Part shown: piece after piece, positions 11,300 through 22,232 of the stretch
Layout of the letters: each line of letters opens with the position of its first letter
Numbering within the stretch: position 1 is the stretch's first letter
Notes under the pieces: model-generated
Databases searched by the model: none
What the model was told of the DNA's origin: nothing
The model's input: the letters and a program-made list of their open reading frames with translations, nothing else
Translations under genes and position numbers: made by a program
Assembly: GCA_947044405.1 (NCBI GenBank)
Contig: CAMRHE010000206.1
Location: forward strand, 2,046,001-2,110,000
DNA from: Leptodactylus fallax
Lineage: Eukaryota; Chordata; Amphibia; Anura; Leptodactylidae
Length of the DNA stretch: 64,000 bases
Reading direction: 5' to 3'

Positions 11300-12401
11300 T
11301 GGAAAAGGAGCCAAAGATGTCTGTGTTGCAAACTTTACAGAGAAAAGTCACAGCTGGAAGAAGTGATTATGGCAGTCCAGTCCACATACACAGAATGTGA
11401 ATGACTAGAGTGAGAGGCATCACCTGTAGGCCGTGAATGTTTCCTGTTCTGTATTCACCTAAATTGTCTGGAGAGCCCTGTGTAGAGACAGTAAATACCA
11501 CTATATGGTCACCGTATAGTGATAATATATGGAGGTATTTGCCCCCTGTGATGAACCCTTAGTTACCGCTCTGTTTATAAAGCACAAACATATTCCAATG
11601 CGAAGTACACAAAATGCTTATTAATCCAATACCCAGTTTTGCTTGTTATCGCAAGCAGACATATATACAATATACACCATATACTCCTTCACATACATGG
11701 CAGAGCTGTGTACAGGAGTCCCTGCCATTATGCACATTTCAATGGTATTATTTGAGCACTATATCGCGCTATTTATTAATATTTTTTTTAGATTGTATAT
11801 GTAAAACCATTATTAGATTGTCATTATTAGTTATAATATATATGTAAAAAAAAATGCCAAAACTAAAAAAATATGACATTATCTAAGAGCTGAATTCACA
11901 CATACATATTGTAGGTATAAAAGGCAATGTATAACGCACCATATACCATATTTTATAACTTCTTTATTTTGCAGTGCTTTCAGATCTTGCATCTCACTTT
12001 CTCTCGCTTGTGTACCATTATTTTTCCACGAGTCGCTGCTTCCCCTCTGCATTTTGTTTCATGTTAAACATGCACTGATCTCTATCCCCCTCCCAAAAAA
12101 AGGGAGCCAAGCGAGTCTGATTTGGCAGATGTGTCAGCGTGGTCACAGTCTAATGCTGCTGGGTTTTTTTTTAGGGAATTTGGCACTAAAATAATTTTGC
12201 CCTCTATATTTCTAAGTGTCTATTGGTTATATTAGTTTAATCCAGATATTAGAACAACTACATAACAAATACATAACGTATTTGTGTATTATATGCCTAA
12301 CTGTGCTGAATTTATACTCAATATATTGTATGCCTATGATTACAGGAGATGAAGAAAATGTCTGCAATATTTTCCAACGTATTACAAAGCAGTAAAATCT
12401 A

Positions 12402-12441
<40 letters not shown>

Positions 12442-12660
12442 TGATAAGATGATAATACAATGCCTGAAATATGAGGTAATTCCCAACTCAACTACTGGGT
12501 AGCCACACACAGACACCTTGTGCCAGAACAATGCACAAGGAAAAACACGTGTATTTACTGTGATATGGTGAGAGATCACTGATGCAAAATGTGATAAAGA
12601 TCATTCTGTGTCTACAAGGTGTCTCTGAGCTAAGATGAATCTGAAAACAAACCACAAGGG
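11300..12660. other. No gene; (TAA)n at 12404-12437
   Basis: AT-rich DNA without recognisable coding sequence. A TAA trinucleotide tract of about 34 bases is the only clear structure. Confidence 0.6.
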
Positions 12661-12661
12661 T

Positions 12662-13240
12662 GGAATTTATTAATAATAATATAATAATAATAATAATAGT
12701 CCTTTAATAGTCCCACAGTGGGGAAATTCAGTGTGTTACAGCAGCAAAGATAAGATAAGATAAGCAGATACAAATACAAATACAACATGTACAGGAATGT
12801 TCCAAGGTGAGAGGCATTACATTAATAGCAGACAGACAGATAGGACGTAGCAGAGGGGGGGGGGGGATATAACAGGCAGAGAGATATTTCAGTTCTCTGT
12901 ATGTAATGATCTCCGCTTAGGTCGGTGTTGGTTGTACAGCCTAACCGCGGTGGGGAGGAAAGACTTCCGATAGCGCTCCTTCTCACACCTAGGGTGGAGC
13001 AGTCGGTCACTGACAGTACTGCCCAGCGCAATCACAGTCTCATGCATGGGATGGGAGTTATTCTCCCGCATGGAGCTCACCACGGACAGTATCCTTCTGT
13101 CACCCACCACCTGCACTGGGTCCAGTGGGCTCCCCAGGACAGAGCTGGCCCTTCTAATCAGCTTGTCAAGTTTATTTCTGTCCCTGGTTGATATACTGCT
13201 CCCCCAGCAGGCCACTCCAAAAGAGAGAGTCTCAGAGCTG
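12662..13240 (-). mobile_element. 5'-truncated non-LTR retrotransposon tail (CR1/L2/Rex1 group)
   Basis: The minus strand reads a C-terminal reverse-transcriptase-protein tail (12889-13215). A short 3' untranslated region follows, with GAATTTCCCCACTGTGGGA and a terminal ATT-rich microsatellite at 12662-12702. Ending in a short tandem repeat rather than poly(A) is typical of the CR1/L2/Rex1 group. 5' truncation at about 13240 is the usual result of target-primed reverse transcription. The exact clade is inferred from remembered protein motifs. Confidence 0.75.
12889..13215 (-). pseudogene. C-terminal fragment of a non-LTR retrotransposon ORF2
   Basis: This 108-residue open stretch carries SISTRDRNKLDKLIRRASS at its start and DRLLHPRCEKERYRKSFLP near its end. 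These are features of the extreme C-terminus of CR1/L2/Rex1-group ORF2 proteins, downstream of the reverse transcriptase domain. The full protein would be several times longer. The endonuclease and polymerase parts are absent because the copy is 5'-truncated, so no activity is expected. The in-frame stop near 12889 is probably the natural end, since a family-like 3' tail follows it. The reading frame continues upstream of 13215 for a few codons before homology is lost. Confidence 0.75.
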
Positions 13241-16200
13241 CCGACCAGGCAGCCACTTCAGCGGCGCCATCTAAAATTAAAGGGGTTGTTCAGGAATCAG
13301 ACAAATCACAAAAAAGGAGGTGGAACCCTAAAAAAACGCTCATCAGTTCCCAGAGCTCTGGTGTCCGCTGCCACTGTCCATTTGGGTCTTCGTTGAGCCT
13401 TCACCACCTGAAGTTCAGCGCAGCACTTTAAAACTGGTGTTTTGTACGCTCAGGCCTCTTAATACGTCTGGCATACTCCTATGCACCAGACCTGACACCT
13501 CCACCAGTCAAGGTTAATTGACATAAAAACTAACTAACGTGACTGGTTGCAAATTTGTCGGGGCGAGGCGTCCCCACCCTGGCCCACCTCGGTCTCCACC
13601 TGGCTCTGTCAGTGTTAGTAAAAAGTGGTGAGAGGGGCGCAAAATTATAGTATGGTGCATCTTTGGCACAAAAAAAAAAAAAAAGAAAATTGGCATACAT
13701 GGGTTAGTAAAATCCCCACAATGTGTGGCAGCATAAGACAAATCTAATAACCACTCAAGGATATAATCAAGCTAAAATTGGTAAAACTGGGTGAGCACAA
13801 CCTGGAGTTCATACAGACTGCGATCCATGATATACATAATTCCTCATTACAGCTACAAGACTGGTGTAATCCTAGAAGAATCCCAGACACTGAGCAACAT
13901 CAGTGTTTAGTGTTCTTTAGTTGCAAATTTTGGCACATGGCGATACACACTGTGTTGCTCCATCCTTATCAATTGTTCTAATTTTCTGTCCCTGATAAGG
14001 AGGAGAGCAGCACAGACCACTGAGCTGCTTATCCTCACTGCTTGGAGTCTATATCAGGACATCTACCTTTTAGAACCTTTTTTTTTTTTTTTTTTTTTTA
14101 CAGATCGGACTACCTGGACCATTTTCACAGACCTGATTCACCCATGGAGGTGAAATGGTCCGTGAGAAAAAAAAAAAAAAAAAAAGCGCCGCATAGATCC
14201 TGCACTCACTCAGCAATTCTTGGCTCAGTCTACTCTGCAAAAGTGGGCAGAGAGAGGTTGGCCAGGATACCTTGACCCATAAAAGTTATTTAACACATGC
14301 TAGAAAATTGGTATAAGTTACATAGGAAATCTATACAAGGTCCTGAGTGATGTAGGAAATGCCAGTCTTAGTAAATTTCCTCCATGGTGTGCAACTAATG
14401 TATCAAGGTAAGCAAGCCTAGAGTGCTAACCCAGGTGACATGGCACCCTCAAACAGTTGGGAGAGACAAGAGTGGGACCCACCAACCTGATATGTGTGGC
14501 TTATCCTTGAAAGCCCCTTTAAAGATATTATGGAGTACACTGATATACAAAATATAATTTTCTAAAAAATGTTTTCTTGCATGTAATAATGTTCCAAATG
14601 TCAGTACCATGGGGAATGTTTTCCTACCAAAATGAAGCAGTTTACAGCTTCTAAGAGCTTATCATTCAATCTGTGTATTTAGACTCAGCCTCTGAAATGA
14701 CCATCTTAAATGGTAGTACAGCCCACACAGAATACAATGCTTTCTACGATCAATCCGATTATAAGCAGTCAATATAGCCACGGAGTTGAAACACTGAACT
14801 GCGGGTGCAATGAGGTGACCGTTAATCCCAATTTATGTACACTATACAGTAGAGAAGAAAGGAATTTTATTAGAAAATACGGCATCAATTAACAACAAAG
14901 CAGCCAAAAATGAGCAACAGAGTTTTAATAAGACTGCGGATACTAATCTCAACCTCATATGACCTTGTGACTGCCTGTGAAATCAATAGCATAGAAAGAC
15001 TGCATCTTAGTAGCATCTGTTGTTCACCCTATGTATATTCCCTCCATAGATATCAGATTCTTGGAAGATTTCACTAAATTTAGCTGGATCTGCCAAAGGT
15101 TTGCAGATAAATATCTTCTGTGTATGGCCAGATTTGGCTATACTCATCTCAATCAACCACTGCTAAAGTCAAGGCATGGTTACCCCTTTGTCCTGTGCTA
15201 TGCAATACTATGCTACTACCTTAACTGCTTCTAATAGTGATGTCATCAAAACCTGCTATTTAAGGATCCCTTCCCCATCACTCAAGTGCCTGAGCAGTAA
15301 GTTCCCCAATGTTCCAAGAGAATGGAAAGGTGTTTCTCTTGCACCGCTTCCTTGTTTTGACTCAGTTCTGACCTCTTACCTGTCTACGTCTTTGCTTGCC
15401 TTGTTCGTCTCGTTGCAAGAACTCTGCCTGTTCAGACATCCTGCCTGACTAACCACCCATTCTGACTTAGTACAGTGAACAAGTGTCCATTTCATTTTCA
15501 TGTTAGTCATTGCTAATGGAGACTACTTCGATGAAGCAACCTGAGGATTCACTTTGGAAAAGAATAAACTCCCTTGCGAAGTTTAATAAATAGTGAACTT
15601 TTCAAAAAAAAAACAAAAAAAAAAACAACTTTTTTTTTTCTAAAGCTTTGCTCATTCTGGGCTTAGGAGTGGGTGTAACTGAATGACTGACCGCCAACTT
15701 TGTTGGCATGTTCATACAGAGATGACGGTCAACCACTGAATTAGACCACCCACTTGACTCCTAAACCTAGAACAAGTAGGGACTAAATAAATGATAAGAT
15801 ATACTTGGTACATCTAACATAACATGCTGCCTACAGATTAGACTGCATCTTACACATACCAGGTCTCCTTTAAGAGCTCATGCATAAGAAGGTAATGTAC
15901 AGACTGCACTACTAGGCAGTCCAAGCCATACTTCCATAAAGGTACCATATAGTCTACCATGGGTGCAATGGCACATCTAGCTATCCCGATTCCATAACTG
16001 TGAACTCTATGGGAGTTATAGGGACACTACAGAGCAACATTGCTTGGCTGTTCCTGTAAGTTCCATACATAGGCGTTGGGCGAGAGCAGTTATCCCCATC
16101 TTGGTAGCGATTTGCTGAGTTGGTAATCTCTCCTTAATAGTGACTCTATAAAAAAAACACAGAAAGTCAGTCAAGGGACCCCTATGAAGTCAATAGAAAA

Positions 16201-18072
16201 GGATAGTGTAGTCCAGTATTTGGGGTCCACAATACTGACTACTGTATTTACACAGTTAAATTTTCCTTCCTCTACACATACCTGCGGACTACATGAAAAA
16301 AGGGAAGATTCCATGCGAAGCTGGAGATGGTGGGAAGATACAAGCACTTTAGGTGACTGCAAGCACTGGAGCTGCCACGGTGACAGACGGGATGCCATTA
16401 ATCTGTAATTACAAGTCACCAGGGGGCCACCAGACTGTGCAGAAAATTCATCCCACACAAGCTAAATGAAGAAATGTTTAAGAATCTACAAAGCACATTA
16501 CTGAAAAATGATGGAACAAAGTGAGAAAACTAGTCAAAAGGTAGACTCCCACATAGTGGGAAACGTGACTATTAACATTTATGACACAGCTTCCAATGCG
16601 TAAACTATGCAAAATAGGAACAGTACAGACCAAGAAAGTTCTAGAAACGTCAAGCATAGCCAGCCAGTATCCAGGGATGAATCAGAAGATAGTAAGTGAT
16701 AGTGAAACTACTAGGGTCATTTCATATACAGGGTCATTATGGCCTTTACTCTAGAGCCTAGAATGTATGGAGCACCATGAAAGCATGCAGTAGGTGGGAC
16801 ACCGCAGGAAGCAATAAAAGGCATGCACATTAATGGACCGTACAGGATAAGTTGCAAAAATGACACCCCTTCTGACATCACTCGGTGCTCTGCAGCTATT
16901 GGTTGCAGTTGCACCTTACAGACTTCCTGTCCCTGTAAAGACTCTGCACATAATACAGTACGGTTTTATATACTGCATTTGGAATACAAAGCAGAGAAAG
17001 CTACATATTGGAGGGGAGCAGCCATCTCTCCGTATTAGCCGTATAATCTGCAAAGTGTATACTGCAGAGCAGGAAGTAGGTGAGATTCAGCTTCAGCCAA
17101 TAGCTATAGAGCAGTGCGTGATGCCAGATAATAGAGCATCCCTTAGGCATCTTCTTCTGTAGAGACCAGTAACATGAAGTCATATTGTTGTTTCACAATA
17201 TTTATGATCCTAATATGTTAAAGGGACTAATGAAAAAAATCCAATCCAGCACAAGGATCGATGACTGTTAAAACTTCATCTTTTATTCATTCTGATTAAA
17301 AACAGGAAATCAGTGGAAAGAGATCATGCCTACATGTTACAAGGCACTCCGTGTGCCATGAGTAAGAGGCCTTTTTTATTGGTATATTTATACCCTGCTG
17401 TCTAAGGGGTTTCTCAAAGTACAGACCCATTAAACTGAGAACTGCTTTCTTTGCCAATATCTACAAACCAACACCCAACAAGTGAGTAAGCTGTGCTTAT
17501 TAATTACAGTATATTAATTTATATGTTAAAGGGATTCTCCGGTGAATTATTTTTTTTTTTTCTTGACTCACTATATTATCTGAATGATTACCCCCTCAAT
17601 AGTAAAATTTGTCTACTCAGTGACTGTCCTTACTCTGCTTTCACCTTCGTCAATAAGTCACAAGATCATAGTGTGACCTCTTTTTTTTCTGCATGGGTTC
17701 CTGTGTAAACAAGAGGTCTCTCTCTCTCTCGGTTTCCTGTAGATACTATTTGAAGCTACCAAGTGATCTCAGATTTATCAAGAGTCCTGCCCCCTGTTCT
17801 TCTGCCCTAGCTGTCTGTGAAAAAGCCTCCCAGTCCCTCCCCTTCCTGTAACATAATCTGCCCCCTATAGCCCCTCTCTCATATATACTGCCCATACTTC
17901 CCACCTCTTTAACAATCAAGTAGAATGCCACCATTACCTTGCTTAGTGTTATCAGCAGCAGAAGCGGCAGCTTTACAAAGACCTGTGGTGATATCTTCCC
18001 CACAGTCTAAAGTCCATTTTAGTATTAGCGCTGCAGTGTTTTGCAGAAATAGGAAATAGATAAGGCTACAGG
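13241..18072. other. No gene; scattered short repeats
   Basis: Unique-looking DNA with poly(A)/poly(T) tracts at 13669-13684, 14080-14099, 14167-14185 and 15605-15640. A small inverted pair at 14115-14165 joins TGGACCATTTTCAC with GTGAAATGGTCC. An inverted-repeat block at about 16890-17115 contains AGCTATTGGTTGCAG and its reverse relative. A partial TTAAAGGGATTCTCCGG-type repeat lies near 17525. No exon was recognised. Confidence 0.45.
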
Positions 18073-18164
18073 TACTAGACATGGGTGCAAGTACTGGACA
18101 TTGGTATATGTACTAGACATGGGTGCAAGTACGGGACATTGGTATATGTACTGGACATGGGTGA
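18073..18164 (+). repeat. 38-base tandem repeat, about 2.4 copies
   Basis: The unit begins TACTAGACATGGGTGCAAGT and repeats from 18111 with one change; a third partial copy starts at 18149. Confidence 0.85.
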
Positions 18165-18261
18165 CAGCATCAGCAACAGCAGATTTTGAAACCTATTTTA
18201 ATGGCTACCTTGCAATAGTAACTACCCCTCCCAACTTTCCAAATTTTTCACCTAATTTATG

Positions 18262-18521
18262 GCAAAAAAATAAAAAAAAAATTTATTTAAAAATTAAAAA
18301 GGTTTTCAAAGAAAAAAAATTAGTAAAACAAAAAATTAAAAAGGTGTGGGGTGTTAAATTATTTCTGGGAGAAAAAAAAAAAAAAAAAAATTTTTTCTTC
18401 TTAATAAAACACAGCGATGATGTTTTAAAATTTTTGGTGGTGTGAGATAGCGCTGGTATTTTAGAGAGAAGAAGAAAAAAGAAAAAAAAAAAAGAAGAGA
18501 AAAAAAAAGAGAAAAAAAAAG

Positions 18522-18553
<32 letters not shown>

Positions 18554-18565
18554 AAAGGAGTTTAA
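18262..18565. other. Homopolymer-rich degraded sequence left of the Tc1-like element
   Basis: A and T runs are broken by scattered G or C. The texture is unlike the flanking DNA and matches that at 20056-20330 and 38773-39160. It may be real simple sequence but looks like poor consensus next to a high-copy element. Confidence 0.6.
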
Positions 18566-18570
18566 CACTA

Positions 18571-20055
18571 CAGTCATGGCCAAAAGTTTTGAGAATGATA
18601 CAAATATAAATTTTTACAAAGTCTACTGCTTCAGTTTTTCTAATGGCAATTTGCATATACTCCAGAATGTTATAAAGAGTGATCAGCTTAACAGCAATTA
18701 CTTGCAAAGTCAATATTTGCCTAGAAAATGAACTTTATCCCCCAAAACACATTTCAACATCATTGCATCCCTGCCTTAAAAGGACCACCTAACATCGTTT
18801 CAGTGATTGCTCCATTAACACAGGTGTGGGTGTTGATGAGGACAGGACTGGAGATCAATCTGTCATGATTAAGTAAGAATGACACCACTGGACACTTTAA
18901 AAGGAGGCTGGTGCTTGCCATCATTGTTTCTCTTCTGTTAACCATGGTTATCTCTAAAGAAACACGTGCAGTCATCATTGCACTGCACAAAAATGGCCTA
19001 ACTGGGAAGAGTATTGCAGCTAGAAAGATTGCACCTCAGTCAACAATCTATCGCATCATCAAGAACTTCAAGGAGAGAGGTTCCATTGGTGCCAAAAAGG
19101 CTCCAGGGCGCCCAAGAAAGACCAGCAAGCGGCAGGACCGTCTCTTAAAAGTGTTTCAGCTGCGGGATCGGGCTACCAGCAGTGCAGAGCTTGCTGAGGA
19201 ATGGCAGCAGGCAGGTGTGAGTGCATCTGCACGCACTGTGAGGCGGAGACTCTTGGAGCAAGGCCTGGTCTCAAGGAGGGCAGCAAAGAAGCCACTTCTC
19301 TCCAGAAAAAACATCAGGGACAGACTGATATTCTGCAAAAGGTACAGGGAGTGGACTGCTGAGGACTGGGGTAAAGTCATTTTCTCTGATGAATCCCCTT
19401 TTCGATTGTTTGGAACATCTGGAAAACAGCTTATTCGGAGAAGAAGAGGTGAGCGCTACCACCAGTCTTGTCTCATGCCAACTGTAAAGTATCCTGAAAC
19501 CATTCATGTGTGGGGTTGCTTCTCAGCCAAGGGAATCGGCTCTCTCACAGTCTTGCCTAAAAACACAACCATGAATAAAGAATGGTACCAGAATGTCCTC
19601 CAAGAGCAACTTCTCCCAACCGTCCAAGAGCATTTTTTCGCTCAACAATGCCTTTTCCAGCATGATGGAGCACCTTGCCATAAAGCAAAGGTGATAACTA
19701 AATGGCTCAGGGAACAAAACATAGAGATTTTGGGTCCATGGCCTGGAAACTCCCCAGATCTTAATCCCATTGAGAACTTGTGGTCAATCATCAAGAGACG
19801 GGTGGACAAACAAAAACCAACAAATTCAGACAAAATTAAAGCATTGATTCTGCAAGAATGGACTGCTATCAGTCAGGATTTGGTCCAGAAGTTGATTGAG
19901 AGCATGCCAGGGAGAATTGCAGAGGTCCTGAAGAAGAAGGATCAACACTGCAAATATTGACTTGCTGCATTAACTCATTCTAACTGTCAATATAAGCTTC
20001 TGTTACTCATAATAAGAATGCAAATATATTTCTGTATGTGATAAAAAAAACTGAA
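18571..20055 (+). mobile_element. Tc1-like DNA transposon, right inverted repeat lost
   Basis: The left terminus CAGTCATGGCCAAAAGTTTT follows a TA (18569-18570), the Tc1 target site. The left inner repeat has TTCAGTTTTT at 18630-18639. Its mirror AAAAACTGAA is present at 20046-20055, after which the expected outer ~60 bases are replaced by homopolymer-rich sequence. An intact transposase lies between. By structure this is a complete Tc1-type unit except for the right end as read. Confidence 0.9.
18944..19960 (+). CDS. Tc1-like transposase, 338 aa, DD35E
   Basis: Cut-and-paste transposase that would bind the element's inverted repeats, excise it and insert it at TA in the nucleus. I start it at the ATG at 18944, which sits in a strong Kozak context (ACCATGG) and gives 338 residues, the normal Tc1 length. 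An upstream GTG extension is unlikely. Residues ~1-110 hold the two helix-turn-helix paired-like DNA-binding regions, joined by a basic GRPRK linker (AT-hook-like, part of a probable nuclear signal). The catalytic domain shows D149 (FSDES), D241 (QHDGAPCH) and E277 (NPIENLW). I count 35 residues between D241 and E277, one more than the DD34E of Sleeping Beauty-type enzymes. No stop or frameshift is present. DD35E matches the group described as Traveler in vertebrates, an assignment from memory. Confidence 0.93.
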   Translation: MVISKETRAVIIALHKNGLTGKSIAARKIAPQSTIYRIIKNFKERGSIGAKKAPGRPRKTSKRQDRLLKVFQLRDRATSSAELAEEWQQAGVSASARTVRRRLLEQGLVSRRAAKKPLLSRKNIRDRLIFCKRYREWTAEDWGKVIFSDESPFRLFGTSGKQLIRRRRGERYHQSCLMPTVKYPETIHVWGCFSAKGIGSLTVLPKNTTMNKEWYQNVLQEQLLPTVQEHFFAQQCLFQHDGAPCHKAKVITKWLREQNIEILGPWPGNSPDLNPIENLWSIIKRRVDKQKPTNSDKIKALILQEWTAISQDLVQKLIESMPGRIAEVLKKKDQHCKY

Positions 20056-20330
20056 AAAAAAAAAAAAAAAACAGGGGGGGGCAGATTTTGAAAAAAAAAA
20101 ATTTTTTTTTTCCTCTAAAAATTTTTGCCCGCCTTTTTATAAATAGGGGGGTAAAAAAAATGTTTTTTTTTTCCCTAAAACATAAAAAAAAAATAGGCAA
20201 AAAAATTTTTATTTCCCCCCCCTAATTTTTTTAAAAAGATTTGTTTAAAAAGTGTGTATAATAAAAAAAAAAAGGGACGGTATGGGGGGGCCTTTCTTTC
20301 ACAGCCAGGGCAGTATCTTTTTTTTTTTTT
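20056..20330. other. Homopolymer-rich degraded sequence right of the Tc1-like element
   Basis: Runs of A, T, G and C alternate with almost no ordinary sequence. It begins exactly where the right inverted repeat of the transposon should continue. Confidence 0.6.
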
Positions 20331-20782
20331 GTTGATCAGGGGGAGGTGATAACTCTAGTTGGCATTTAATTAGGCGATGGTATAAGAGTGACATTACTAC
20401 GCACGGAATTATCTCCTCGCTCTAACAATTTAACAAATCCATTCTTCTACTCCTACAACAGTACTCATGTCATTAAGATAATCAACATCAAAGCTGTATA
20501 GAGGAAAAGAAAAATACGCCACTAACAAAACGTTTCTGTACCAGGCTGGGCCTGCCGCTTTACAAAGTTATTAACCATGCAAGTGCTCTCAATTTCTTTC
20601 CAAAGTCGTTTCACATGGGTCAGCTCCAATTTTTGTTTTACCCAAAAAATTCTTGAAGCATATAACATACATAACATATACAAAAACATGTTACAATAAT
20701 CCAGAAGAATTTTAGTTGTGACAACTCTTCTTTGAGGCAGTTGTGACAGGATTTTTCTATATGATGGTCACTTGGACTTTTC

Positions 20783-21040
20783 TGAGCTATTTACTTGCTC
20801 TTGTACAGTTACTCCTGGCAGAATTGCATGTAAAGAAACCAAACTAGGTAAAATGGATAGGGGAGGGGGCAGACTGCTCCTTATTGCACACATCCACAGT
20901 CTCCAAGTAAAATGCAAAATGTGCTTCAGCCAGAATGGGGATATTAGCAGCAGAAAAACTGAGAGGACATGATGTATGAAGGCTTATGCAGCCATAGAAC
21001 AGACTGGCCAGCAAGACCCTGCACATATTTCAACTTTTCA
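20783..21040 (+). repeat. Dispersed repeat Y, copy 1
   Basis: It shares TGCAAAATGTGCT, ATTAGCAGCAGAAAAAC and ATGAAGGCTTAT in the same order with 39881-40128. No coding capacity was recognised. Confidence 0.75.
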
Positions 21041-21055
21041 TGAAAGCTCAGTGGC

Positions 21056-21255
21056 CTAATCTGGGGTCTGGTTAATTTTAGTGCCGTGATCTGGGGTCTG
21101 ATTATTTTAGAGCAGGGCTCTCAGTCCCATTGTGTGAATTGACTATCACTCTGCAATGTATCTTTTTGTCTCTACTTGAACCCTACAAATTGTACAGTGC
21201 TACGGAATATGCTGGCGCTATATAAATAAAATGTATTATTATAATTTTTATTATT

Positions 21256-21317
<62 letters not shown>

Positions 21318-21440
21318 TATTAGTGCTCTGGTTTGGGGTCTGACTAATTTTAGGGCTCCAGTCTGAGATCTGATCAACTTTAGGGGTCTGGTTAATTTTA
21401 GGGCTCTGGTCTGGGGTCTAAATTACATTTAGGGGCTGTA
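21056..21440 (+). repeat. GGGGTCTG minisatellite split by an insert
   Basis: Units of about 31 bases such as TCTGGGGTCTGGTTAATTTT occur at 21059-21110 and again at 21325-21430. The intervening ~210 bases (21112-21322) are a different repeat carrying TACGGAATATGCTGGCGCTA and a CAT microsatellite tail. Confidence 0.65.
21257..21317 (+). repeat. (CAT)n microsatellite
   Basis: About 20 uninterrupted CAT units, following TATAAATAAA and TTATTATT. It looks like the 3' simple-repeat tail of a retroelement. Confidence 0.9.
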
Positions 21441-21499
21441 ATTAGAACTACCATGCCGCTTCCAATTAGTGATACAATAATTATGACCTGAAACATTTT

Positions 21500-21905
21500 T
21501 GTTCTCGCTTTTATTTGACTTCATTTATTAAACAAATACATGTCACTAACATCTCCATTATTAAGTGGTTTACACCGTGTTTATTGCATTCAGAATTCTC
21601 ATATTCTGACCTTGTGAGTAACAGTCACTTGGTTGCTATGGCTTCACAGTGATGTTAGATATGTATATACATATAATTATGTATTCTTACTGACACAATG
21701 ATGTTTTTACTATAGTCCATTATAAACTGCACTCAGCTGCCCTTAGGTGTCCTCAGGAGTATGTTATTACTTCAGATCATGTGGCATATCCACTGCTCAT
21801 TCCCTTACTGTATATAGGCTTTCAGCAGACTCACTGCTTTTCTATGGGCTCACAAGCACCAGTTGGAAACGTAACACAGGAGCAGTGCCCTCTAGTGCTA
21901 TGATC
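21500..21905 (+). repeat. Dispersed repeat X, copy 1 (uninterrupted)
   Basis: It aligns by eye with the sequence on both sides of the Penelope-like insertion at 26.3-27.4 kb. Shared words include TATTCTGACCT, ACTTGGTTGCTATGG versus ACTTGGTTACTATGG, and ACACAGGAGCAGTGCCCTCT. Confidence 0.7.
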
Positions 21906-22232
21906 CCATATGCGCATACATGGCACTTGCAGGGAAGACACAGCTTTCTCTGCATTCCTCCTACATATTTCTCTACAGTCTTAAACTCTACTGGCCCTCG
22001 TCCCCTATGCAATTTAATGAAGTAATTTCTTATGCATACTTCACATTTTCTACAGGTTATAAGATAAAGCTCTCATGATGTGTCACTATGCCCACAATTG
22101 ACGTAAATAGTTTATATACAGTGTTGTGCAAACGTTTTTGTGGGAAAAATGCTGCAAAGTAAGAATGCTTTCAAAAATAGAAGTGTTAAAATGAAGAGAA
22201 TGAACAAAAGAGAAATCTAGATCAATATTTAT

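Noticed and set aside
18911..18943. Upstream GTG extension of the Tc1-like transposase
   Set aside because: It adds 11 non-conserved residues. The ATG at 18944 has a strong Kozak context and gives the family's normal length.
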